DNA of 64,000 nucleotides from Streptomyces sp. NBC_01255 (lineage in GTDB: Bacteria > Actinomycetota > Actinomycetes > Streptomycetales > Streptomycetaceae): NCBI RefSeq assembly GCF_036226445.1, contig NZ_CP108474.1:4712001-4776000 (forward strand). Reading direction: 5' to 3'. Of this stretch, positions 34,119 to 41,499 are shown piece by piece. Position 1 is the stretch's first letter. Each line of letters opens with the position of its first letter. The translations under genes and the position numbers were made by a program. The notes below the pieces were generated by a model, which was not told the origin of the DNA, did no database searches, and was given only the letters and a program-made list of their open reading frames with translations.

Positions 34119-35185
34119 TGGCCGAGACGTACGCGGGAATCGCCTGGACGGGCGAGGGGTACGAGGTCGAGGTCCTCGACGGCGCCGGGCGCCGGGTCGT
34201 GGAGCCGAGCGGCTGGAGCGGCGCCCAGACCGCCGAACTCATCGCCTGGCTCCGGGACTTCGACGGCGGGCGGGCACCCGCCGTGGTCCTGGACAGCACC
34301 AACGGGCTGCTCGACGGCCCGATGACGGCGGCCGGTCTGGAGGTCTACCGCGCGGATCCCTGGCTGCTGCCGCCGCGGCCGGGCTTCGGCTCGGTCCCGG
34401 CCGCACGGCTGGCGGAGCGGGCCAGGACCGCGCCCGGCGAGCTGGCCCGGGTCACCGCCGAGGGCGGCACGCTGACCGGCCGCGCCGAGGAGTACTTCGC
34501 CGGCGTGAAGCGCGGCGAGCCGGTCGTCGCGGAACTGACCGCGGCCGGACGGTGCTTCGCGCACGGCCGCCGGGACGCCCCGAAGGTCGCGCTCACCTTC
34601 GACGACGGCCCCGACCCGGTCTTCACCCGCCAGGTGCTGGACATCCTGGAGCGCTACGGAGCCCGGGCGACCTTCTTCTGCGTCGGGCACCACGTCGCGG
34701 CGCTGCCCGACCTCGTACGCCGGACCGCCGCCGCCGGCCACGAGCTGGGCAACCACTCCTGGTCACACCCCTACCTGCCCGACCTCACGCCGGAGCAGCT
34801 GCGCGAGCAGCTCGACCGGACGGCCGAGGCCGTGGCCAAGGTGACGGGCGAGGACGCCCCGACCCGGTTCCGGCCGCCGTACGGAGCGCTGAGCCCCGAG
34901 GTGCTGGCCGCCCTTGAGGGGTATCCGACCACGCTGACGATGTGGGACGTGGACACCCGCGACTGGGCGCGGCCGGGAGCGGAGCGGATCGCCGCGACCG
35001 TCCTGGAGTCCGCGGAGCCGGGCTCGGTGGTGCTGATGCACGAGGGCGCCGGCGATCGCGCCCAGACCGTGGAGGCCCTTCCGGCGATCGTCGAGGGCCT
35101 CCTCGCACGCGGCCTGGAGCTCGTCACCGTGGGGGAACTGGCCGCGCCTCCCGGCACCGACGGCCCGCCGCCGTCCGCCCGATGA
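34118..35185 (+). CDS. polysaccharide deacetylase (NodB-like) with RNase H-like N-terminal domain
   Basis: 355 aa. The C-terminal half (about 155-340) is a complete metal-dependent amide hydrolase: TFDDGPDP (160-167), HSWSH (213-217), FRPPYGA, WDVDTRDW and VVLMHEG. The N-terminal 105 residues (ETYAGIAWTGEGYEVEVLDGAGRRV..., later VVLDSTNGLL) resemble the RNase H-like start of IS110-type proteins, without the catalytic acidic set. No signal peptide, so it probably acts in the cytoplasm. In this cluster it may remove an N-acyl protecting group, rather than act on cell wall. Confidence 0.8.
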   Translation: MAETYAGIAWTGEGYEVEVLDGAGRRVVEPSGWSGAQTAELIAWLRDFDGGRAPAVVLDSTNGLLDGPMTAAGLEVYRADPWLLPPRPGFGSVPAARLAERARTAPGELARVTAEGGTLTGRAEEYFAGVKRGEPVVAELTAAGRCFAHGRRDAPKVALTFDDGPDPVFTRQVLDILERYGARATFFCVGHHVAALPDLVRRTAAAGHELGNHSWSHPYLPDLTPEQLREQLDRTAEAVAKVTGEDAPTRFRPPYGALSPEVLAALEGYPTTLTMWDVDTRDWARPGAERIAATVLESAEPGSVVLMHEGAGDRAQTVEALPAIVEGLLARGLELVTVGELAAPPGTDGPPPSAR

Positions 35186-35220
35186 AGACCACGATCAACG
35201 ACCGAAGGGTTTGAACAGTC

Positions 35221-36552
35221 ATGGAAGAACGCTTGGCGGACCACACCGCGGCGGACGCACCCCCGCCGACGAAGGACGGACCCGACGGGCCCGACCGACC
35301 CGACGGGTCGCCGCCGTCGGGGGTGTCGACCCCCGGGGTGCCGTCCTCGGGAGAGCCGGCGATCTGGTCCCGTAACTTCCGGTACTACTTCACGGCCCGC
35401 AGCGCGGGTCTGCTCAGCTGGGCCATGCTGCCGGTCGCGGTCTCGGCCGGTCTGCTCAGCGGCGGGTACGGCCTGGACACCGCCGGGTACTCGATGGCCT
35501 TCCTCGTCGCGCCGTTCGCCGGTCTGGTGCTGTTCGGCGGGGTGCTCGCCGACCGGTTCACCGCCCGCCGGATGATGATCATCGCGGATATCGCCAACCT
35601 CACCGCGCACATCCTGCTCGCCCTCCTGTTCATCCACGGCATCGACCATCTCTGGCAGCTGTACGGGCTGTTGGTGGTGGCCGGTACGGCGAACGCGCTG
35701 TTCCAGCCGGGCGCCTCCTCGACCGTCCCGCTGGTCTCCCGGGACGTGCAGGGCGCGAACGGCGTGCTGCGCACCTCCGAGGCGATCACCGGCCTCGGCG
35801 GCCCGGCGCTGGCCGGCGCCCTGGTCGGGTTCGGGTCCACCGGCTGGGTGATGGTGATCTCCGCCGTCGCCTACGGGACCAGCGCGATCTGCTTGTTCGT
35901 GCTCCGGCTCGGCGTGGTGCCCGCGCCGCCGCCCGGCCAGAGCCTGTGGCGCAATCTGGCGGTCGGCTGGCAGGAGTTCACCTCCCGCAGCTGGCTGTGG
36001 GGCGTGATTTTGGTCTGGATGTTCTACGCGGTGCTCTCCTGGGGGCCGCAGCTGTCGGTGGCCGCCGGCGTCATCGTGCCCGAGCACGGCGCGTCCGCCT
36101 TCGGTCTGATCAACGCCGCGCTGGGCGCCGGCACCGTCGCCGGTGGCCTCCTCGCGATCCGCTACAAGCCCCAGCGGCCGCTCGCCGCCGGGGCCGTGGC
36201 GATGATGGCGTACCCCATCTACCCGCTCGGCATCGTGCTCGGCTGGCCGGTCTGGATGCTCGCCGTCGCCCAGGTCCTGGTCGGCGCCGGGATCGGCGTC
36301 TGGGGCGTCATGTGGGCCACCAGCGTGCAGACCCAGGTGCCGGGCGAGGTGCTGAACCGCGTCCACGCCTACGAAGTCGCGGGCTCCGTCGGCATGTACC
36401 CGATCGGCAGCGCGCTGGCAGGACCCGCCGTCGGCGCGTTCGGCACCGACGCGGTGCTCCTGGTGGGCGTCGTGGTCTCCTTCCTCACCGCCGCCGCGCT
36501 CCTGGCCGCCCGTCCGATACGGACCCTCCAACGTGTGCCGGACCGCGTCTGA
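35221..36552 (+). CDS. MFS transporter, probable product exporter
   Basis: 443 aa with about 12 hydrophobic helices after a 45-residue Pro/Asp-rich cytoplasmic N-terminus. The A-like motif GGVLADRFTARRMMI follows helix 2, as in drug:H+ antiporters. Preceded by ACCGAAGGG. Position in the second operon suggests export of, or self-resistance to, the cluster product. Confidence 0.88.
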   Translation: MEERLADHTAADAPPPTKDGPDGPDRPDGSPPSGVSTPGVPSSGEPAIWSRNFRYYFTARSAGLLSWAMLPVAVSAGLLSGGYGLDTAGYSMAFLVAPFAGLVLFGGVLADRFTARRMMIIADIANLTAHILLALLFIHGIDHLWQLYGLLVVAGTANALFQPGASSTVPLVSRDVQGANGVLRTSEAITGLGGPALAGALVGFGSTGWVMVISAVAYGTSAICLFVLRLGVVPAPPPGQSLWRNLAVGWQEFTSRSWLWGVILVWMFYAVLSWGPQLSVAAGVIVPEHGASAFGLINAALGAGTVAGGLLAIRYKPQRPLAAGAVAMMAYPIYPLGIVLGWPVWMLAVAQVLVGAGIGVWGVMWATSVQTQVPGEVLNRVHAYEVAGSVGMYPIGSALAGPAVGAFGTDAVLLVGVVVSFLTAAALLAARPIRTLQRVPDRV

Positions 36553-36567
36553 GCAGGTTCCGAGCAG

Positions 36568-37230
36568 GTGAGGACGCCCGTCGAGGGCGTGCACTACGTG
36601 GTCCGCCGGAGCGAGGAGGTCCTCGACGCGCTGCCCGTCGCCGCCACGGACCGGGCGGCCGCCGCGGAACTGCCGCCGTGGCGCGCCGTGGAGCACGCCG
36701 CTTCGCGGACCCTGCTGCGGGGCCTGCTGCGGGAGATCGGCGAGGACCTCCGGGGCGGGCCGGTCGCCGCTCTCCCGAGCGGCCGGCCGTACCTGCCCGA
36801 CCGGCCCGACCTGGGCGTGAGCCTCTCGCACTCCTCGGGCTGGGTCGCCGCGGCCGTCGGCAGGAACCGTGACGTCGGCGTCGACGTGCAGGTCCCGTAC
36901 GCGGTCGGCGACCGCATGCTGCGGCTGTGCTGCGCGCCCGGCGACGCCGAGGCGCTGTCCGGCATGCCCGAGGCCCGGCGCAGACGGGAGTTCGCCTGGA
37001 TCTTCACCGTCCAGGAGGCGTGCGTGAAGGCCGTCGGCGCGGGTTTCCCCGGCCGCCCGTGGAGCGTTCCGGTGGCGCTCGGACAGCGGAGGGGCGACTG
37101 GGGGCGGGGCGATGGGGAGCGGGTCGGCTGGTGCGCCCCTCGTGGCGCGCAGCCGGTGCCGGCCGGCTGCGCCTGGACCGAGCGGGAGGTGTTCCGACAG
37201 GTGGGCGCCGGTGGCGGTGACGGGCTGTGA
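36568..37230 (+). CDS. Sfp-type 4'-phosphopantetheinyl transferase
   Basis: 220 aa from a GTG start shortly after the MFS gene. Motifs: LGVSLSHSSGWVAAAVG, DVGVDVQVP (Mg-binding) and WIFTVQEACVKAVGAGF, with Gln in place of the usual Lys of the KEAxxK box. Broad-specificity activator of peptidyl and polyketide carriers. A second PPTase besides the AcpS of the same cluster; they may serve the two different carriers. Confidence 0.88.
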   Translation: MRTPVEGVHYVVRRSEEVLDALPVAATDRAAAAELPPWRAVEHAASRTLLRGLLREIGEDLRGGPVAALPSGRPYLPDRPDLGVSLSHSSGWVAAAVGRNRDVGVDVQVPYAVGDRMLRLCCAPGDAEALSGMPEARRRREFAWIFTVQEACVKAVGAGFPGRPWSVPVALGQRRGDWGRGDGERVGWCAPRGAQPVPAGCAWTEREVFRQVGAGGGDGL

Positions 37231-37284
37231 GCCCGTAGAACACCACCAGCAACCAGCAACCGGCACGCGGAACGAGAGGGCATC

Positions 37285-38013
37285 ATGAGCGCCACCACAG
37301 AAGCCACCGCCGACCCGACGGGAGCCACCGCCGAGCCGACGGGCGGCGGCGACGGCCTGGTCGTCACCGAGCGGACCCGGCTGCGGCGGATGCGCGAGAA
37401 GGGCAGCCACCGGCGGGCCGACCTGGACGCCGTGCTGGCGGCGGGCTTCCTCTGCCACCTCGGGGTCCCCGTCGACGGGACGACGATGGTCGTGCCCACC
37501 GCGTACGGCGTGGACGGCGACCGGCTCTACCTCCACGGCTCGGTCGCCAGCCGCAGTCTGGTCCAGGCCCCCGACACCACCGTCTGCGTCACGGTCACCC
37601 ACGTCGACGGTCTCGTCCTCGCCCGCTCCGTCTTCGAGCACGGCGTGAACTACCGCTGCGCGATGGTCTACGGCATACCGCGGATCGTGACCGACCCGGA
37701 GGAGAAGCTGCGCGGGCTGCGGGCGCTCACCGAGCAGAGTTCGCCGGGACAGTGGGAGTACGTGCGGCAGCCCAGCCGCAAGGAGCTCGCCGCGACCTCG
37801 GTCCTCGCACTCGACCTCACCGAGGCCTCGGTGAAGACCCGCAGCGGCCCGCCGGACGACGGCGACTCCGAGGACGCGGCGCTCGGCCTCTGGGCGGGTG
37901 TCCTGCCCGTCGTGACCACCTTCGGCGAGCCGGTCACCGACCCCGTCCTGCCCGAGGATTTCGCGGCGCCCGCGCACGTCGCCGAGCGCGCCGGGCGTGT
38001 GCTGGGGGAGTAG
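37285..38013 (+). CDS. PNPOx-like FMN-binding protein, cluster enzyme 2
   Basis: 242 aa split-barrel flavin-binding family member, nitroreductase NimA-like in outline: ADLDAVLAAGFLCHLGVPVDG, MVVPTAYGVDGDRLYLHGSVASRSL and CVTVTHVDGLVLARS. The N-terminus is Thr/Ala-rich. Preceded by GAGAGGG. With a nitro- or nitroso-generating oxygenase in the same cluster, such a protein might reduce or detoxify N-oxidised intermediates; this is inference. Likely right border of the cluster. Confidence 0.82.
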   Translation: MSATTEATADPTGATAEPTGGGDGLVVTERTRLRRMREKGSHRRADLDAVLAAGFLCHLGVPVDGTTMVVPTAYGVDGDRLYLHGSVASRSLVQAPDTTVCVTVTHVDGLVLARSVFEHGVNYRCAMVYGIPRIVTDPEEKLRGLRALTEQSSPGQWEYVRQPSRKELAATSVLALDLTEASVKTRSGPPDDGDSEDAALGLWAGVLPVVTTFGEPVTDPVLPEDFAAPAHVAERAGRVLGE

Positions 38014-38047
38014 GGGCGTACAGCCGGTAGTACGGGAGTGAGGGCGT

Positions 38048-38971
38048 TCAGGCCGGGGCGGTGTTCTCCGCCGGGGCCTGGACGGTCAGGCGGCTGAGGT
38101 GGCCCTCGTCCGCCAGGACGTCCACCGAGGTGATCCGGCCGTCGAGCACGGTGAAGGAGAAGACGGTGTAGACGGTGCCGGGCGGTCCGCCGCGGCTCAG
38201 GACCAGGCCCGCCGTCCCGTCGACCAGGGCCGGGCGGGCCTCCAGGATCCGCCCGGCGAGGGCCGGGGCCACCGACCCCGCCCCGTGCGCGGGCCGCACC
38301 CCGGCCCGTACGGCGGTGGGGTCGGCCCGCAGCGCCACGTCCGGGTCGAGGAGCGCGCGCAGCGCGTCGGAGTCCCCGGCCCGCGCGGCCGCCAGGCAGG
38401 CGGCGACGGTCGCCCGCTGGCGTGCCGGGTCGGGTTCCGGCATCTCCTCGGCGCCCTGCACCCGGTGCCGGCCATGGGCGGCGAGCTGTCGGGCGGCGGC
38501 CGGGGTGCGGTCCAGGATCCGGGCGATCTCCTCGTACGGGATGCCGAACAGGTCGTGGAGGACGAAGGCGAGCCGCTCGGGCGGTGTGAGCGGGTCCAGG
38601 GCCGCCAGGAGGGCCGGGTCGGGGTCCGCCGGGTCAGGCCGGACAGGGGCCCAGGGATCCCAGGGCGCCGTCCGGTGGGTCTCGCGTGCGCGGAGGCGTT
38701 CCAGGCAGATCCGGGCCAGGGCGTCCAGCACCCGTCCACCGGCGGTGGGGCGGCGGGCCGTCTCCGGTGCCGACTTCCGTACCGAAGCAGGTACGGACTC
38801 CGGTACCGACTTCGGCATCGACGCGTGGACCGCTTCCCGTACCGACTCCCGTACCGCGTCCCGTACCGCCTCATCGGCCTCGTCGGACGAGCCGAGCATC
38901 CGGTACGCCACGGCGTTCAGCCGCGGCTCGCGCTCCTCGGTGCGGGCGGCGAGGTCGTCGTCGTCATCCAC
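38048..38971 (-). CDS. ECF sigma factor (ECF41/SigJ type) with replaced region 2
   Basis: 307 aa. The start of region 2 is recognisable (EEREPRLNAVAYRMLGSSDEADEAV), but the rest is replaced by a repetitive Ser/Val/Pro/Ala stretch (VPESVPASVRKS and similar, residues 38-70). Region 4 is intact (LTPPERLAFVLHDLFGIPYEEIARILDRTPAAARQLA), followed by the SnoaL-like C-terminal domain usual in this class. Loss of part of region 2 may abolish -10 recognition, so it could be a decaying or repurposed sigma factor. Convergent with the cluster. Confidence 0.75.
   Translation of the reverse strand: MDDDDDLAARTEEREPRLNAVAYRMLGSSDEADEAVRDAVRESVREAVHASMPKSVPESVPASVRKSAPETARRPTAGGRVLDALARICLERLRARETHRTAPWDPWAPVRPDPADPDPALLAALDPLTPPERLAFVLHDLFGIPYEEIARILDRTPAAARQLAAHGRHRVQGAEEMPEPDPARQRATVAACLAAARAGDSDALRALLDPDVALRADPTAVRAGVRPAHGAGSVAPALAGRILEARPALVDGTAGLVLSRGGPPGTVYTVFSFTVLDGRITSVDVLADEGHLSRLTVQAPAENTAPA
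38765..38875 (-). repeat. degenerate short tandem repeats inside sigma factor region 2
   Basis: Repeated CCGTACCGAC-like blocks at roughly 12-15-nt spacing encode SVRE/SVPE-type units. They occupy the position of conserved region 2 in related sigma factors, suggesting repeat expansion within the gene. Confidence 0.6.
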
Positions 38972-39008
38972 GGATCGTGACCTCCGTCAGTCGCCGGATC
39001 GCCTGGCG

Positions 39009-39401
39009 TCAGTCGCCGTGGCCGGTGCCTCCGCTGCCGAAGCCGCCGCTGGAGATTCCGCCCCACTTGCGCTTCTCCTCGCTCGGCGGGTCCGGTGAGG
39101 TCTCGGTGCCCGACGTGCCGGGGCCCTTGAGCTCGTACGGCATGAGACGGTGCTCACCGTCGTTCTGCGGCATCTCCGCGGGCCTGCGGTACTCGGACAT
39201 CTCACCGGGCAGCCGGTCGGTCTCCGGCCGGTGCGGATGCTCGTCCGGCTTGGGCGTGTCGGATTCGCGGTCGCGGATCCGGAAGCCGAGCCAGACGGCC
39301 CCGATGAGTACGGCGACGATGACGAACCCGCCGAGAACCTGTCCCAGGCCTGACTGCCAAACCCCAGCGGCCAGGGTCTCTGCTGCGCTGAGAGTGTTCA
39401 T
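39009..39401 (-). CDS. DUF6479-like single-pass membrane protein
   Basis: 130 aa. One transmembrane helix near the N-terminus (GLGQVLGGFVIVAVLIGAVWLGFRIRDRE) is followed by a long charged Pro/Glu-rich cytoplasmic tail ending in SSGGFGSGGTGHGD. The pattern matches the Streptomyces DUF6479 family of unknown function. Divergent from the SigE-type sigma factor gene, with a shared 154-bp promoter region. Confidence 0.78.
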   Translation of the reverse strand: MNTLSAAETLAAGVWQSGLGQVLGGFVIVAVLIGAVWLGFRIRDRESDTPKPDEHPHRPETDRLPGEMSEYRRPAEMPQNDGEHRLMPYELKGPGTSGTETSPDPPSEEKRKWGGISSGGFGSGGTGHGD

Positions 39402-39478
39402 ACTTCAGGATTACCCGATTCCGCTTCTTTGGACCCGTCGAGCGGGACCCACCGCGAAGATTTCCTCGGACATTCCCT

Positions 39479-39505
39479 GAAACATTTCCGCACCCCCGTC
39501 GCGTC
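39479..39505 (+). promoter_or_regulatory. candidate ECF-type promoter before sigma factor gene
   Basis: GAAAC at 39479-39483 and CGTC at 39502-39505 with an 18-bp spacer resemble the GGAAC/CGTC pattern of ECF promoters, suggesting autoregulation of the following sigma factor. Weak evidence. Confidence 0.25.
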
Positions 39506-39555
39506 AATGAGGTGTACGGCGACCACACCAAGTGACCGCGAGGGAAAGGAGGGGC

Positions 39556-40065
39556 ATGAGAAAGTCCCGCGCGGACGAGTTCCTGGAGTTCGCCTCCGCA
39601 CGCACGGGGCACCTGTTCCGTTCCGCATGCCTGCTGACCAGCGGCGACACCCACCTCGCCGAGGATCTCACGCAGGAGACGCTCGGCCGGATGTACGCCC
39701 TGTGGGGCCGGATGGCACGGATCGGCAACCCCGCCGCGTACGCCCAGACCGTGCTCGTCCGCACGTTCCTCAGCCACCAGAGGCGCCGCTCGGCCACCGA
39801 GCGCCCGCTCGGCGAGCTGCCCGACCGCGCACCCGAGAACGGCGAGGACCCGGCACTCCGGATCGCGCTGCTCGACGCGCTGGCCGGACTGGCGCCCAAG
39901 GACCGGGCGGTCGTGGTGCTGCGGTACTGGGAGGACCGCAGCATCGAGGAGACCGCCGACGCCCTGCACGTCAGCTCGGCGGCGGTCCGCACCCGCTCCG
40001 TACGGGCGCTGGCCAAGCTGCGCGAACGGCTCGGCGGCAACATCGCGGAGTTCGCCACCCGCTGA
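39556..40065 (+). CDS. SigE-family ECF RNA polymerase sigma factor
   Basis: 169 aa. The start is the ATG directly after a near-perfect ribosome-binding site (AAAGGAGGGG), eight codons inside the longest frame. Region 2: FASARTGHLFRSACLLTSGDTHLAEDLTQETLGRMYALW. Region 4: LAPKDRAVVVLRYWEDRSIEETADALHVSSAAVRTRSVRALAKL. No Zn anti-sigma gene follows; the next gene encodes a membrane protein that may play that part. Confidence 0.93.
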   Translation: MRKSRADEFLEFASARTGHLFRSACLLTSGDTHLAEDLTQETLGRMYALWGRMARIGNPAAYAQTVLVRTFLSHQRRRSATERPLGELPDRAPENGEDPALRIALLDALAGLAPKDRAVVVLRYWEDRSIEETADALHVSSAAVRTRSVRALAKLRERLGGNIAEFATR

Positions 40066-40119
40066 CCCGCTCCCACCCCAAAGACTTCACCTCCACGAAC
40101 CGGAAACGGTGGTTTCGGC

Positions 40120-41412
40120 ATGTCCCAGAACGAAGGTTCCCCGCACGAGGGCTTCGAGGAAGAGCTCGGAGCGGTCCTGCGCAGCACCGGCGAAGGCTTC
40201 TCCGTCGACGGCCGGCGCGAGCTCGTCGCGGGCGGACTCACCCGCGGCCGGCGCCGCCTGGTGCGCCGCCGCCTCGCGGTGACCGGCGGCGCCCTCGCGC
40301 TCGCCGCCGTCGGCATCGGCGGCGTGTACGGCGGGTCGCTGCTCGGCCCCGACGGCGCGGCGAAGACCGTGAGCGGTGTCGCGGCGGCCCCGAAGCCCGG
40401 GAGCGAGACCGGCACCGCCGAGGCTGCGCTGCCGGGCGACGCGAAGATCCCGGTCAAGGACATCGCGGCCGTCATCAAGGCCAACACCCCCGACGGGGAG
40501 TGGCAGTTCGAGGACCTGGACGCCAAGGGCCAGGCGGCCCGCGGGGTCTACGACGACGGTGACGGCGAGGCCGCCGTGTCCGTCGGCCTCTACCGCTCGG
40601 CCGGCGGTGACGGCGAGGCCGGCTCGGGGCAGGTCGAGTGCCCGAGCAAGGTCCACGTCCCCTCCGACAGCTGCACCAGCGAGAGGCTGCCGGGCGGCGA
40701 CCGGCTGATGGTCATCCAGGGTTACGTGTACCCCGACAAGCGCGAGGAGACCAAGGACTGGCGGGCGGTCCTGCTCACCAAGGACGGCTTCCTGGTCGAC
40801 GCCCGCGAGGTCAACGCCGCAGGTGAGAAGGGTGCCGCGATCAGCCGCGAGAACCCGCCCTTCACCGCCGCCCAGCTGAAGGCCCTCGTCACGTCCGAGG
40901 ACTGGCGCCCGCTGCTGAATCAGCTGCCCGCGCTCCCGAAGCCGAAGCCCACCTCGGCGACGGGCCAGGTGCCCCAGGAGCCCAGCGGCGCCGCCGTCCA
41001 GGCCACCCTGCGCTCCCTCCTGCCCAAGGGGCTGAATGTCACGGACAAGGGTGGCCAGGGCGGGTACGCCTTCGTGGTCGTCGACGACGGCAAGGGCAAG
41101 AGCTTCGTCCAGATCAACGTCCAGCCGAACATGAAGGGCGCGGCCGACGCCATCTTCGGCAGCGGGGACGTCACCACCTTGCCCGACGGCCGCAAGGTCA
41201 AGCTCACCAAGCAGCCCGGTGAGAAGGGCGGCTCCGGTGTCGTCATGTGGACCGCCGACACCATCACGCACACGGGCTTCCGGGTCGTCGTCTCCGGCTT
41301 CAACACCGGTGCGCAGCACGAGCCCGCCACACGCGCCGAGCCCGCGCTGACGATGGAGCAGATGAAGGCCATCGCGCTGAGCCTGAGGTGGCAGACCCTC
41401 CCCATGAAGTAA
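40120..41412 (+). CDS. membrane-anchored protein linked to SigE-type sigma factor
   Basis: 430 aa. A short cytoplasmic N-terminus (about 50 residues: FEEELGAVLRSTGEGFSVDGRRELVAGGLTRGRRR) and one transmembrane helix (VTGGALALAAVGIGGVYGGSLL) precede a large extracytoplasmic region with no recognised domain. The arrangement is that of proteins encoded next to SigE-family sigma factors, possibly acting as sensor or anti-sigma factor. A 54-nt gap to the sigma gene suggests co-transcription. Confidence 0.7.
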   Translation: MSQNEGSPHEGFEEELGAVLRSTGEGFSVDGRRELVAGGLTRGRRRLVRRRLAVTGGALALAAVGIGGVYGGSLLGPDGAAKTVSGVAAAPKPGSETGTAEAALPGDAKIPVKDIAAVIKANTPDGEWQFEDLDAKGQAARGVYDDGDGEAAVSVGLYRSAGGDGEAGSGQVECPSKVHVPSDSCTSERLPGGDRLMVIQGYVYPDKREETKDWRAVLLTKDGFLVDAREVNAAGEKGAAISRENPPFTAAQLKALVTSEDWRPLLNQLPALPKPKPTSATGQVPQEPSGAAVQATLRSLLPKGLNVTDKGGQGGYAFVVVDDGKGKSFVQINVQPNMKGAADAIFGSGDVTTLPDGRKVKLTKQPGEKGGSGVVMWTADTITHTGFRVVVSGFNTGAQHEPATRAEPALTMEQMKAIALSLRWQTLPMK

Positions 41413-41434
41413 CTCCTGAGCCGACGGGGGAGCA

Positions 41435-41471
41435 GGGGAGGGGTGGCGGGCTCGGCCCGCCACCCCTCCCC
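41435..41471. terminator. bidirectional 16-bp hairpin
   Basis: Perfect 16-bp GC-rich stem with a CTCGG loop between the convergent sigma-associated gene and the DNA polymerase gene. It can serve both strands. Confidence 0.85.
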
Positions 41472-41499
41472 CGCACGTCTGTGTGGCGTCCGCGCACCC

